Counted from the stretch's first letter, positions 9,569-18,552 are shown. The stretch is 46,550 bases of DNA from Paludibacteraceae bacterium (GCA_018433525.1 JAHDRA010000062.1:1-46550); one strand, 5' to 3'. Program-made: numbers and translations. The notes: a model not told the origin generated them from the letters alone.

Positions 9569-9916
9569 ATGATAATGAAATTATTGATGATCAACTCATG
9601 GGAAGAACTCCTTACAGCAGCTGCAATAGGTATAATGGTTGTTTTTTCCGTCTTATTCGTTTTGGTACTGCTTTTTGAACTTTTTCAGGTAATAGTTTTA
9701 AAAGTGGCAAAAAAGAAAGTAGTGAAATCAGGTATAGATGTCGATAAAATAAAGGATATTCCCGCCAATGAAATTGCAGCCATTTCTATGGCGTTATATT
9801 TATATTTAGACAGTATGCATGATGAAGAAAGCAATGTGCTTACCATTAAACGAATAGAAAGGCGTTATTCGCCATGGAATTCAAAAATTTATGGACTAAA
9901 TAATTTACACCGATAA
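9569..9916 (+). CDS. OadG-like small membrane subunit of the sodium-pump decarboxylase
   Basis: A 115-residue protein with one N-terminal membrane segment (about residues 14-40, rich in Val, Leu and Phe) followed by a charged cytosolic tail. This is the architecture of the OadG gamma / MmdD delta subunits, which hold the carboxyltransferase to the membrane beta subunit. The conserved EIAAISMALYLYLDSMHDEESNVLTIKR block near residues 70-97 resembles the OadG tail region 'IAAI..A'. Two Met codons near the start (9569 and 9575) are both possible. Its TAA overlaps the next ATG by one base (TAATG), a sign of coupled translation. Assignment relies on architecture plus position in the operon. Confidence 0.85.
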   Translation: MIMKLLMINSWEELLTAAAIGIMVVFSVLFVLVLLFELFQVIVLKVAKKKVVKSGIDVDKIKDIPANEIAAISMALYLYLDSMHDEESNVLTIKRIERRYSPWNSKIYGLNNLHR

Positions 9917-10362
9917 TGAAAAAATTTGATTTTAATATTAATGGTAACGATTTTCATGTTTATATAAAATCTATAGATGGAAATATTGCTGAAATTGAAG
10001 TAAATGGTACACCTTACACCGTAACATTGAATCAAGAGGTGAAAGTGAGCAAAACTCCTATACTTGTAAGAAAAGAGGTGCCCACAACTCCCAGTAATAT
10101 GAATGTTGCTGATAAGTTTAATCCCGTTCCTTCTAACCAAAAACCCAGCTCTACGGTAATAAAATCTCCACTTCCGGGAAATATTTTAAGAATAAACGTA
10201 AAAGAAGGGGATACATTCAAAGAAGGGGATGTTTTGCTGGTGATGGAATCAATGAAAATGGAAAATAATATTCTTGCCGAGCGCAATGGTAAAATTGTAA
10301 AAGTTTGCGTTTCGGTAGGAAAAGCCGTTTTACAAGATGAAGTTTTATTTGAAATCGAATAA
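9916..10362 (+). CDS. mmdC: Biotin carboxyl carrier subunit of methylmalonyl-CoA decarboxylase
   Basis: A 148-residue biotin-attachment protein. The lipoyl/biotinyl domain occupies about residues 78-148: it starts SSTVIKSPLPGNILRINVKEGD and has VMESMKMENN, with Lys114 as the biotinylated residue. The motif is ESMKM rather than the commoner EAMKM, a conservative change seen in other carriers. The N-terminal 45 residues (KKFDFNINGNDFHVYIKSIDGNIAEIEVNG) form the small beta domain common in decarboxylase gamma subunits, and a short Pro/Asn/Ser-rich linker joins the two. It accepts the carboxyl group from MmdA and presents it to the membrane subunit. It starts in the stop codon of the gene before and is followed by mmdB with a 10-bp gap. 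Confidence 0.93.
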   Translation: MKKFDFNINGNDFHVYIKSIDGNIAEIEVNGTPYTVTLNQEVKVSKTPILVRKEVPTTPSNMNVADKFNPVPSNQKPSSTVIKSPLPGNILRINVKEGDTFKEGDVLLVMESMKMENNILAERNGKIVKVCVSVGKAVLQDEVLFEIE

Positions 10363-10372
10363 TATTGAAGGA

Positions 10373-11605
10373 ATGAAAAATTTTAGATATAAAATTGGTT
10401 TTCTTGCCCTATTGTTGATAAGTTTGTTCCCCATCAGTATTTTTGCACAATCGTCAGGCAGTGAAAATCTGGTGATAGAGAGTTTGCAGAAATTTTGGAA
10501 CAATACTGGATTAGCCAATTTTGAATTTAAGTATTTGGCTATGATTGTGGTAGGTTTGGTTTTCATTTATTTGGGTATTGCACACAAATGGGAACCTTTG
10601 CTTCTCGTACCAATAGGTTTTGGCATTCTGATTGGAAACGTTCCTTTTACTGACGGTTTCCGCATCGGAATTTATGAACAAGGTTCGGTAATGAATATTT
10701 TGTACAGCGGAGTTGTACAAGGATGGTATCCACCCTTGATCTTTTTGGGTATTGGTGCTATGACCGATTTTTCTTCTCTGATTTCCAATCCTAAGTTAAT
10801 GATGCTTGGTGCTGCTGCGCAATTAGGAATTTTTGTTTCTTTCATTATTGCTTATGCAGTAGGATTTTCACCTGCCCAATCTGGGGCAATTGGAATTATC
10901 GGAGGTGCTGATGGCCCGACAGCTATTTTTATTTCTTCTCGTTTAGCGCCCGAACTTATGGGAGCTATTGCGGTGGCTGCTTATTCTTATATGGCCCTGG
11001 TTCCTGTTATTCAGCCACCTATAATGAAACTTTTAACAACAAACAAGGAGCGAAAAATCAGAATGAAACCTCCCCGACAAGTTACCAAATTGGAAAAAAT
11101 TATTTTCCCCATTATCGGCTTGTTGTTGACAACCTTTATTTCGCCCAGCGCTATGCCTTTGTTGGGAATGTTGTTTTTGGGCAATCTTTTGAAAGAATCC
11201 GGTGTTACTGAACGTTTGGCTGATACGGCTCGCAATGCTTTACTCAATTCTATTACCATATTGTTAGGTGTAACTGTTGGTGCTTCTACTCAAGCCGATC
11301 GTTTTCTCACTGTTGATTCGCTTATGATTTTTGGCTTGGGAGCTTTCTCATTTATGATCGCTACTGCAGGAGGTGTTCTTTTTGCCAAGATTATGAATCT
11401 TTTCCTTAAAGAAGGGAACAAAATCAATCCTCTTATCGGTTCTGCCGGTGTTTCTGCTGTTCCTGATTCTGCGAGGGTTTCACAGGATGTCGGTTTGTCT
11501 TACGATAAATCAAACCACTTATTAATGCATGCAATGGCACCCAATGTTGCTGGTGTTATTGGTTCGGCCGTGGCAGCAGGTATTTTGCTGGGTATACTTT
11601 CTTAA
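10373..11605 (+). CDS. mmdB: Sodium-pumping decarboxylase beta subunit (OadB/MmdB)
   Basis: A polytopic inner-membrane protein of about 410 residues that decarboxylates carboxybiotin and couples this to Na+ export. The family signatures GIIGGADGPTAIFISSRLAPELMGAIAVAAYSYMALVP and the end block GSAGVSAVPDSARVSQ...NHLLMHAMAPNVAGVIGSA are unmistakable. I place the start at the ATG at 10373, preceded by AAGGA, instead of an upstream in-frame ATG at 10337 inside the carrier gene. The mature OadB core is preceded by a signal-peptide-like segment (FLALLLISLFPISIFAQS) and about 30 further residues not found in short OadB proteins. A strong terminator follows 28 bp after the stop, so it closes the operon. 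Confidence 0.95.
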   Translation: MKNFRYKIGFLALLLISLFPISIFAQSSGSENLVIESLQKFWNNTGLANFEFKYLAMIVVGLVFIYLGIAHKWEPLLLVPIGFGILIGNVPFTDGFRIGIYEQGSVMNILYSGVVQGWYPPLIFLGIGAMTDFSSLISNPKLMMLGAAAQLGIFVSFIIAYAVGFSPAQSGAIGIIGGADGPTAIFISSRLAPELMGAIAVAAYSYMALVPVIQPPIMKLLTTNKERKIRMKPPRQVTKLEKIIFPIIGLLLTTFISPSAMPLLGMLFLGNLLKESGVTERLADTARNALLNSITILLGVTVGASTQADRFLTVDSLMIFGLGAFSFMIATAGGVLFAKIMNLFLKEGNKINPLIGSAGVSAVPDSARVSQDVGLSYDKSNHLLMHAMAPNVAGVIGSAVAAGILLGILS

Positions 11606-11632
11606 ATGTTTGATTTTGATTTTTTTACAAAT

Positions 11633-11668
11633 AAGCTCATTGTGTTTTTAACAGTGGGCTTTTTATTT
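11633..11668 (+). terminator. Rho-independent terminator of the mce-mmd operon
   Basis: AAGCTCATTGT (11633-11643) pairs with ACAGTGGGCTT (11651-11661) as an 11-bp stem with two G-U pairs and a 7-base loop, followed by TTTTATTT. Its place 28 bp after mmdB fits the operon end. Confidence 0.8.
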
Positions 11669-11749
11669 GATAAGTTTTTTTGAAATAAACTGTATATTCT
11701 CTTGTTATTTTTTATGAATTGATTGAAAAAACTTTTTTAACAATTTATT

Positions 11750-12292
11750 ATGGTTATTCATCCTTTTTCAATTATCGAAAAATATTACGTTAAAGATTCT
11801 CCTCTTTATCGTGTCCTTGTTATTCATAGCCAACAAGTCAGAGACAAGGCATTAGAAGTAGCTAAGCAACATCCGGAACTTAACATCGACACTGAATTTG
11901 TGGGGGAAGCTTGTCTGCTGCACGACATCGGAATTTTTCTCTGTCATGCACCACGAATTTATTGTTTTGGAGAACATGAATATATCGAACACGGTTATTT
12001 GGGTTCAGATTTATTGAAAAAAGAAGGGCTTCCACAACATGCTCTTGTTGCCGAAAGACACACCGGAACGGGTTTTACTAAAGAAGAAATCAGACTCAAG
12101 AAACTTCCTCTCCCTGATCGCGATATGCTTCCCCTTTCACTCGAAGAACAGTTAATATGCTATGCCGACAAATTTTATTCCAAATCAAAATTGAATCTCC
12201 AGCTTTCGGTAGAAGAGATTAGGCAAAATTTAAGCTTTTATGGGAAGGAAAAAGTCGAGAAATTTGATTCTTGGCATCAACTTTTTGGTTAA
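11750..12292 (+). CDS. HD-domain hydrolase, uncharacterised
   Basis: A 180-residue cytosolic HD-superfamily protein. Probable metal ligands are His26 (VIHSQQV), the His58-Asp59 pair in ACLLHDIGIF, His81 region (YIEHGYLGS), His104 (AERHTGTG) and Asp140 (CYADKFYSK). This is the complete H...HD...H...H...D set of an active HD phosphohydrolase. It is shorter than RelA/SpoT or dGTPases and resembles small stand-alone HD proteins of Bacteroidota and Clostridia, for which the substrate (nucleotide or phospho-metabolite) is generally unknown. It stands alone, 145 bp after the mmd operon and its terminator, and converges with the DUF3078 gene 9 bp away. I do not assign a substrate. Confidence 0.82.
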   Translation: MVIHPFSIIEKYYVKDSPLYRVLVIHSQQVRDKALEVAKQHPELNIDTEFVGEACLLHDIGIFLCHAPRIYCFGEHEYIEHGYLGSDLLKKEGLPQHALVAERHTGTGFTKEEIRLKKLPLPDRDMLPLSLEEQLICYADKFYSKSKLNLQLSVEEIRQNLSFYGKEKVEKFDSWHQLFG

Positions 12293-12301
12293 TCCGGTTT
12301 G

Positions 12302-13777
12302 TTAGAATTTATGGGAAAATCCTACGCTGAGTAGTTGTTTGAATTGTACCTTCGCTCTTTCGCCTTCTGCCATTATCATAGTGTTGTCGTAACGCGGATT
12401 GATCGAAATACGAGTAGAGACAAAACGATTTACTATCATATTGCAAACTATTTCCCAATCGACTTCAATTTTCTCATAGTTTGTATAAAAAGCAAACTTG
12501 GAATCGAGCTGTATTTCTCTTGATGGTGCATAAGAAACAACCGCTTTAAACGAACTACCAATTTGCTCTAAATGATTTTTTCCTTTTTGTATCCCGAACA
12601 AATTGGGGTTAACCTTGACAGTGTCGCTTAGATATATATATTTTAAGGACAAGGGAGACACCATGAGCGAAAAAATCTTTTTATACTTGTAATCCATACC
12701 AACATTGACATTTAAACGGATTGGCGTAAACAGTGAAGCTTTTAATTCGTTAGAATTGACTGACTTGAAATTTTTTAAAAATTGAGTAGAGAAATCTATC
12801 GCTCCACTATAAAACCAATTGCCACTTGCCTTATAGCCAAATTTGCTGTTTATTTTCAAAACATCTTCATTGGTGTTTAAGGTTCGCAGTGCTGTAGTAT
12901 CACCAAAAACTGAATAAAACCCGCTTCTCCACTCCAGACTGTTTTCCCATTGCGTTCGTTTTTTGTCGTCATAATTAATTTGCCCGCTTAAAATGCCCAA
13001 TACCGAAAGATTGCTGTTTCCTCCCTGATACCAGTTTTTTGAAATATAATTTTCGGAAAATTGTAGCAGAAATGAACCTTTATGTCGCCAAGGCCCAACT
13101 TGAAATTCAGGAACATGCATTTTTCTTTCTTTTCCATTCACGTATTTATTTTTGTCAACAAACTCAACTTTTTCTATAGGTTTTACTTGAATAGGCCGAT
13201 TACCTTTTACATAAGGATTTGAGAGCTCGTAGAACATCCTTTTATATAATCCGACGGCTGTTCTGGTAATTTCATTTCTTGCATCCTGACGCAATTTAAT
13301 TAACGATTCTTGTGAAGTAGGTACTTTTATGGGTCGATAAGCATTTTCTTCAAGTGTGGAAGCTTTTCGCTCGTGAAATAATGTGAGTAAATCTTCTTTA
13401 GGTTTTATATCAAAATCAAAAGGAAGACCCATATAGACCAGCTCAATAAAAAAGGGATTGGATAAATATAACAAAGAATCCGATTTAATCGTAGCTAAAG
13501 CAGTTGGAGAAACAAACAGTTGGAAAGAATCTTTCAGAACTTTTATTTTTTCTAAATGTTTTGTTTTCAATGTATCTGAATCTTCTGACAATTCTATGAT
13601 TTCCGAATTTGTTTCGTTGTTTTGTATCCATTTTGTATTCTTTAGCAAACTGTCCAAATCAATTACTTTGATTGTTTGAACTTCACCAGTATCGTTTGTC
13701 GATAAGTTGTTTTGTGCACTTATGAGGAATGAATAGTTTACAAATAAAAATAAAATGCTCAGAAATTTTTGTTTCAT
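12302..13777 (-). CDS. DUF3078-type exported protein, probable outer-membrane beta-barrel
   Basis: A 491-residue protein with a signal peptide (KQKFLSILFLFVNYSFLISAQ, residues 2-22). A poorly conserved, charged N-terminal half (to about 225) includes two runs on lysine/leucine-rich stretches. From about residue 228 the pattern GSFLLQFSENYISKNWYQGGNSNLSVLGIL opens the DUF3078 domain, and alternating aromatic/hydrophobic strands (WENSLEWRSGFYSVFG, FKAVVSYAPSREIQLDSKFAFYTNYE) continue to a terminal Phe (VGFSHKF). A C-terminal Phe and amphipathic strands fit an outer-membrane barrel. Function unknown. A -7-like box (minus strand TAATTTTG, 13824-13817) lies 40 bp upstream of the start. Confidence in the family is moderate; in an exported barrel it is good. 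Confidence 0.75.
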   Translation of the reverse strand: MKQKFLSILFLFVNYSFLISAQNNLSTNDTGEVQTIKVIDLDSLLKNTKWIQNNETNSEIIELSEDSDTLKTKHLEKIKVLKDSFQLFVSPTALATIKSDSLLYLSNPFFIELVYMGLPFDFDIKPKEDLLTLFHERKASTLEENAYRPIKVPTSQESLIKLRQDARNEITRTAVGLYKRMFYELSNPYVKGNRPIQVKPIEKVEFVDKNKYVNGKERKMHVPEFQVGPWRHKGSFLLQFSENYISKNWYQGGNSNLSVLGILSGQINYDDKKRTQWENSLEWRSGFYSVFGDTTALRTLNTNEDVLKINSKFGYKASGNWFYSGAIDFSTQFLKNFKSVNSNELKASLFTPIRLNVNVGMDYKYKKIFSLMVSPLSLKYIYLSDTVKVNPNLFGIQKGKNHLEQIGSSFKAVVSYAPSREIQLDSKFAFYTNYEKIEVDWEIVCNMIVNRFVSTRISINPRYDNTMIMAEGERAKVQFKQLLSVGFSHKF

Positions 13778-14454
13778 GATGTTTCTTTATTCGTCTTTTT
13801 GATTGGTAAAGTTCAACAAAATTAAAAAAAAAATGATTATCTTGATAATGACCTATTGTAATTTATAACAGCAAACAGCAACTTTGCGAAGATAACATCG
13901 GCGTATCATCTGTAAAATTCATATCAAAACTCATTTAGATTGCAGTGAAAATTTTTCTTGGTAAATTAGCAGTGAGCATTTGGAGATGAATAATCCATTT
14001 AGTTTTTAATCGGATTTGAGGTTTTAAAGGAAAGAATTTTGCCCTTAACCAGAGCCTTAGACTTCACCCTGCGTCCAAATATTTTTTTCTGCAGGCAAGT
14101 ATATTTATAACAATACCGGTAAGTTTGTGTTACTCGTTACCGTTCTTGAATATAAAAATTACCGGTGATGAGATTTTTTACATTCGTAACGAGGCTTATT
14201 TTGTAGCCGTTAACGTTTTGAAAAAATTATTGCACAAAAGTCCCTTTAAGTACTAAAATGCTCTATAAAAGAGTTTTCGCGGGGAATTCTTTTGTTAAAA
14301 TCAAAAGAAGTTTTTGTTCCTGCTACGAAGTGGTATGAAAGCTTGTATAAACTATATTTTTGAAAACAAGTAAAATATAATTGTATAAATAAATTTATTG
14401 TGCTCTACTTCAAAATTAGGTATATTGTTTTTTTAATGTACAGAAAAGGTATTT
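13778..14454. other. Gene-free region with an insertion-sequence relic
   Basis: This 677-bp stretch separates two minus-strand genes. The part from 14118 to about 14305 is a decayed copy of the IS1595 transposase start, listed separately. A small palindrome (ATTATC TT GATAAT) lies near 13835-13848. The rest shows no open frame of note, so the stretch probably holds the remains of a decayed insertion. Confidence 0.6.
14118..14305 (-). pseudogene. Decayed IS1595-family transposase relic
   Basis: The plus-strand sequence from 14118 aligns without gaps for over 90 bases with 152-245 of the IS fragment at the left edge (for example TTTACATTCGTAAC in both at 14177 and 211). It then picks up again after a short deletion (TAAAATGCTC, and GGGGAATT). 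By eye about 65-70% of bases match. Read on the minus strand it would be the zinc-ribbon part of the transposase, but frame and start codon are destroyed by indels and stops. It contains no intact protein. It is therefore an old insertion of a related, not identical, element. Confidence 0.75.
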
Positions 14455-15417
14455 TTATTTTCTAAAAAATTGAACCACCTTTTGCAATTGTTCGAGGCAA
14501 GCGGCAAGCGCCAAACCTAAGCCCAAACCTATTAAAATACCATAAATTCCGTATTTTAATCTTCCATTCAAAGGAAAAGGATTGACTACAAATCCTGAAG
14601 GTAATTCAACAGGCTGTTTATAAGTCAGTAATTCAGATTCTGCTTCAGCTTTTACCTTTTGAAGCAACAACATTTCTCCATAAAATAGTTGTTTTTGCTG
14701 TTCGCCCACAATCAAACGGTCTTTCGACCATTTCAACTGTTTTTCTGTATCTTTAAAATAGGTAAGTTTAGCCAAGCTGTCCAAGCGTTGCATCTCAGCA
14801 GCAGAAATATCAATTTTTCCTTCCAATTCATTTCTTCGAGCTGTATATTTAAGCTGAACAATTGGTTGTGAATTGAAGAAATTTAAAATAGCTTTTTCAA
14901 CTTGTGGAACTTGTGAAATATTACGGGTAACCAGACGGAAATAAATTCTATCTTTCATTCTAGCATTCAACGTATCTTCCAACGAATGGTTATTGGCAAA
15001 ATCAACCACATCAGGCGTAGAATCATTGAGATAATCAATCACATAATAAGAGCTGAAAGATACGATATTATTTGCAATGCTGTCCGGTAACGACAATTTG
15101 GTTCCAAGTGAAGTGTATTGGTTATTGGCTCTCGATTGTTCCAATTGTTTTGCAATTTCCTTCATGGTAAAAGCATCTACGCCATACAGCGAAGCCATAG
15201 CGTCGGCGGCATACTGTCGGTTATTTGGTCGAGCCATGTATTCGCCTATGGCAAAACACAATACAATGAGAGTCAGGGTTAAATATTTTTTTCGATAACC
15301 TGCCTTCAAAAGATATAAAACGAAGTTGATAAAAGATTTACCAACTTTTACCACCCAAGCATTGAACATTTTTATCAAATCCAGCAAATTAATTTCTTTT
15401 GTATTTTTCTCGTCCAT
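14455..15417 (-). CDS. Wzz-like two-TM membrane protein (possible chain-length determinant)
   Basis: A 320-residue protein with one membrane segment near residues 45-62 (YLTLTLIVLCFAIGEYMA) and another at about 288-308 (YGIYGILIGLGLGLALAACL), separated by a large, mostly helical periplasmic domain. This is the topology of Wzz/PCP polysaccharide co-polymerases, and a Pro-rich motif (PLNGRLKYGIYG) precedes the second segment as in that family. No other polysaccharide-export or glycosyltransferase genes are adjacent. It may instead be one of the Wzz-like proteins encoded apart from polysaccharide loci in Bacteroidota. It is followed on the same strand by nothing but the IS relic. The rhomboid gene lies 39 bp upstream on the same strand, so the two may be co-transcribed. 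Confidence 0.55.
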   Translation of the reverse strand: MDEKNTKEINLLDLIKMFNAWVVKVGKSFINFVLYLLKAGYRKKYLTLTLIVLCFAIGEYMARPNNRQYAADAMASLYGVDAFTMKEIAKQLEQSRANNQYTSLGTKLSLPDSIANNIVSFSSYYVIDYLNDSTPDVVDFANNHSLEDTLNARMKDRIYFRLVTRNISQVPQVEKAILNFFNSQPIVQLKYTARRNELEGKIDISAAEMQRLDSLAKLTYFKDTEKQLKWSKDRLIVGEQQKQLFYGEMLLLQKVKAEAESELLTYKQPVELPSGFVVNPFPLNGRLKYGIYGILIGLGLGLALAACLEQLQKVVQFFRK

Positions 15418-15456
15418 ATTGATTAAAATTATAGTTTGTCAAAATTGATTGTTATA

Positions 15457-16191
15457 TCATTCTTCTTTCCACTGTTCTTGTTCATAATTTTCTTTCCAAT
15501 CATATTGATCTTCTTGTTCATTATCTTCATCATCATCTTCTTCTTCCCATTCGGGTTTGGGTGGCTGTGGGCCTTTGTGCCTGTACACAAATGCCAGCAC
15601 GATACCGGTTGCGGCTCCCGATAAATGTCCTTCCCATGAAACCGGATCGTCCGGCAACCAGGGGAAAAGATGCCAAACCATACTACCATAAATAAACACT
15701 ACAATCAACGAAATAGCTATCAAAGGAATATGTTTTCTGATTATTCCGCTGAAAAACAGAAAAAATGCCAGCGAGTAAATAATGCCACTGGCGCCAATGT
15801 GAAAATTTTCGCGTCCGATACACCACAAAATCAATCCACTGAGCACGGCCGATATGATTAGCACTCGATTGGCAACCTCACTGTAAAAATAATACAGGCA
15901 TATTCCCAAAATAAAAAAAGAAAGAACGTTATTCATTAAATGCTTCCAATCGGCATGAATGAAACTGTAAGTAAATATACTCCAAATGTTTTCGAGTTTT
16001 CGCGGATAAATGCCGGCTTTATGAAAATCCCAACCCATGCCGCGCTCCAATACAAAACATAATATCCACAAAATACATACGATTGAAGGCAAAATAATGG
16101 CGAATTTCCACCGTTGCTTCTCCAGAACTCTTTCACTCTCGATGTTGCTCGTCATTTCGCAACTCTGTTTTAAATAACGTCTTCCAAACAC
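15457..16191 (-). CDS. Rhomboid-family intramembrane serine protease
   Basis: A 244-residue polytopic protein. The rhomboid core is recognisable: HADWKHLMNNVLSFFILG (the H-x-x-N element of TM2), the catalytic serine in HIGASGIIYS (Ser135), and the partner histidine in WEGHLSGAATG (His189). Five or six membrane helices lie between residues 30 and 205. Rhomboids cleave transmembrane segments of substrate proteins in the inner membrane. Unusual is a soluble tail after residue 205 that is strongly acidic and aromatic (many Glu/Asp/Gln/Trp). An internal Met at residue 13 is an alternative start. It is the first gene of a possible two-gene unit with the Wzz-like protein; no substrate can be named. 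Confidence 0.9.
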   Translation of the reverse strand: MFGRRYLKQSCEMTSNIESERVLEKQRWKFAIILPSIVCILWILCFVLERGMGWDFHKAGIYPRKLENIWSIFTYSFIHADWKHLMNNVLSFFILGICLYYFYSEVANRVLIISAVLSGLILWCIGRENFHIGASGIIYSLAFFLFFSGIIRKHIPLIAISLIVVFIYGSMVWHLFPWLPDDPVSWEGHLSGAATGIVLAFVYRHKGPQPPKPEWEEEDDDEDNEQEDQYDWKENYEQEQWKEE

Positions 16192-16544
16192 TAAAAATTA
16201 CATCAAAGGTAAAAATTTTTTTGTTTGAGAAGATAATTTTTAACTGTCAAATGAACTTTCTCTACGATTCAGCCATCATTTTTTTTGATGAATTTTATAA
16301 AAATTTGAAAAACAACAAATTGCATGTATCAATGAAATTTGGATTTGTTGGGAACCAAGAAATTTTTTTCGTCACCTTGAAAAAATTATCAACTTCCTTT
16401 TTTTTAATTGGAAATTTTCGATAAATTGCAAGCAATATTAAAATCTATCTAAGGATTGATTTTTGTAATGTTTCTAATTTACATTCCTTTTTAAAAGAAA
16501 ATTGTATTTAATTGATAATCAGATAGTCTAAGAATAACAATCAG
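16192..16544. other. Intergenic region between divergent genes
   Basis: This 353-bp AT-rich stretch lies between the rhomboid gene and the glycogen cluster. A 67-codon frame at 16221-16424 is rich in Phe, Lys and Ile without family resemblance and is not called. The only notable element is the 11-mer ATTGATAATCA at 16511-16521, 23 bp before the debranching enzyme start. Confidence 0.55.
16511..16521 (+). promoter_or_regulatory. Shared 11-mer upstream of the glycogen debranching gene
   Basis: ATTGATAATCA occurs here, at 19866-19876 upstream of the GH57 gene, and on the minus strand inside the 7498-7524 palindrome upstream of mce. A common regulator site is possible but unproven. Confidence 0.35.
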
Positions 16545-18485
16545 ATGAGTTATCTAAGTTTCGACAAATCCTTGTTAATTAACCTTGAACGGTCTCTTTC
16601 GAAGGAAATTCTCCGTACCAATCGTGCAGGCACTTACAACAGTTCAACCTTGATCGATTGCAACACCAGAAAATATCATGGGCAATTGGTAGTGCCCGTA
16701 CCCGAGTTGGGCGAAGCCAATCATGTATTGCTCTCTTCGTTGGACGAAACCATTGTTCAACGTGGAATTGAATTTAATTTGGGGGTGCATCAGTACGAAG
16801 GCAACAATTTTTATCCCAACGGCCACAAATACATTCGTCAATTCGATTGCGAAATTATTCCAAGAACAATTTATCGTGTGGGGGGAGTAATTCTTTCAAA
16901 AGAACGCATGCTGGTTTCATTTGAACCACGTGTCCTTTTTAAATATACTTTGTTGGAAGCTCATTCGCCAACTTTGTTACGCTTTAAGCCTTTTCTGGCT
17001 TTTCGAAATGTTCATGAACTTACCCATCAGAATCCAGAAGCCAATTGCGATTTTCAGCTTGTTTCCAACGGTATAGCCATGAAGCTTTATGAAAATTACC
17101 CCACGCTTTTCATGCAACTTTCCAAAAAGAATGTTTATCAGCATTTCCCCGACTGGTATAAAAATATAGAATATTACAAAGAAAGGGAAAGAGGTTTTGA
17201 ATATCGAGAAGACTTGTTGGTGCCGGGTTCTTTTGAAATTCCCATAAAAAAAGGAGAATCCGTTATTTTTTCAGCAGGAATATCGGAAGTCTCAACTTCA
17301 TCACTGAAAAAGCTTTGGGATAAGGAATTGGAAAAAAGAAATCCACGCTGTGATATGTTCAGTGCACTGAAAAATTCTGCCCAACAATTTTATAAACGCG
17401 AAGGCGACAAAACTTATTTATTGGCAGGTTATCCCTGGTTTACGGCAAGGGCAAGAGATGAATTTGTTGCTTTACCCGGTTGTACTTTGTCGATTGGCAG
17501 AATGGATTATTTCGATGCCATAATTGAAACAGCCATTCCTGAAATTGAAAGTTTTATTAACGAAAATAAAGTCAGCTCCAAACTGAAAGAAATCGATGCA
17601 CCCGACGTTTTGTTGTGGTTTGTGTGGACCATTCAGCAATATGCCTTTCATACTTCACTTGCAGCAACCGCAGAGCGTTTTGGGAAACTCATTGCGTCCA
17701 TTGTTTCTTTTGTTCGTAAGCAGCGCCATCCCAACCTGTTTCTTCACAACAACGGGTTGCTTTATGTCAATGGGTTGGAGAAACCTGCAACATGGATGAA
17801 TGCGGTAGAAAATGGCAAACCCATTACTCCACGAACAGGGTATGTGGTTGAAATTAATGCGCTGTGGTACAATGCGCTGAAATTTGCTTCTCAGCTTCTT
17901 ATAGAAATGGGAGAGGAGATGGAAGCCAATGTCATCGACTATCAGGCAGGCATATTACGAGAATCTTTCATAAAAACTTTCTGGAATGGAAACTATCTCT
18001 ATGATTTTGTAAATGGAAACTACAATGACAAGGAAGTTCGTCCAAACATGATTTATGCTGTGGGTTTGCCATTTTCGCCGCTTGAAAAATTTCAACAGAA
18101 GTCAATTATCGATATTGTAACCAAAGAATTGCTGACGCCCAAAGGATTACGAACCATAAGCCCTAAAAGTGGCATGTATCGACCGGTATATGTGGGTGGA
18201 CAGTTGGAAAGAGACCGAAATTACCACAACGGGCCCGTTTGGCCTTTTACTTTTGGTGCTTTTGTTGAAGCTTACTTGAAAATTTACAAAATGAGCGGAA
18301 AATCTTTTATTGAAAGAATGATGATTGGATTTGAGGCAGAAATGAAAGAATTGTGTGTCGGTACACTTTCCGAATTGTATGATGGAAATCCTCCTTTCAA
18401 AGGTCATGGAGGAATGTCTTTTGCCATGAATGTGGGAGAAGTACTGCGCGTAATGGAAATTTTGAAAGAATACAAAGAAGACTAA
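16545..18485 (+). CDS. Glycogen debranching enzyme (amylo-alpha-1,6-glucosidase)
   Basis: A 646-residue cytosolic protein with the bacterial/archaeal GDE layout. An N-terminal beta domain (about 1-260; it opens LSFDKSLLINLERSLSKEILRTNRAGTYNSSTL) is followed by a C-terminal alpha/alpha-barrel (GH133-type GDE_C). The barrel holds LAGYPWFTARARDEFVALPG near residues 293-312, NEIN/NALWYNAL near 435-445, and GPVWPFTFGAFVEAYLK near 563-580. It hydrolyses alpha-1,6 branch stubs of glycogen or maltodextrin. It heads a plus-strand cluster with a GT4 glycosyltransferase 67 bp downstream and a GH57 enzyme, the usual Bacteroidales glycogen set. Substrate preference (glycogen versus limit dextrin) is inferred from family and neighbours. 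Confidence 0.93.
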   Translation: MSYLSFDKSLLINLERSLSKEILRTNRAGTYNSSTLIDCNTRKYHGQLVVPVPELGEANHVLLSSLDETIVQRGIEFNLGVHQYEGNNFYPNGHKYIRQFDCEIIPRTIYRVGGVILSKERMLVSFEPRVLFKYTLLEAHSPTLLRFKPFLAFRNVHELTHQNPEANCDFQLVSNGIAMKLYENYPTLFMQLSKKNVYQHFPDWYKNIEYYKERERGFEYREDLLVPGSFEIPIKKGESVIFSAGISEVSTSSLKKLWDKELEKRNPRCDMFSALKNSAQQFYKREGDKTYLLAGYPWFTARARDEFVALPGCTLSIGRMDYFDAIIETAIPEIESFINENKVSSKLKEIDAPDVLLWFVWTIQQYAFHTSLAATAERFGKLIASIVSFVRKQRHPNLFLHNNGLLYVNGLEKPATWMNAVENGKPITPRTGYVVEINALWYNALKFASQLLIEMGEEMEANVIDYQAGILRESFIKTFWNGNYLYDFVNGNYNDKEVRPNMIYAVGLPFSPLEKFQQKSIIDIVTKELLTPKGLRTISPKSGMYRPVYVGGQLERDRNYHNGPVWPFTFGAFVEAYLKIYKMSGKSFIERMMIGFEAEMKELCVGTLSELYDGNPPFKGHGGMSFAMNVGEVLRVMEILKEYKED

Positions 18486-18552
18486 TACTATTGAATTCAC
18501 CTGATAAAGAAATACGTATGGTGAATTTATGCGATGAAAAACTGAAGAATGT

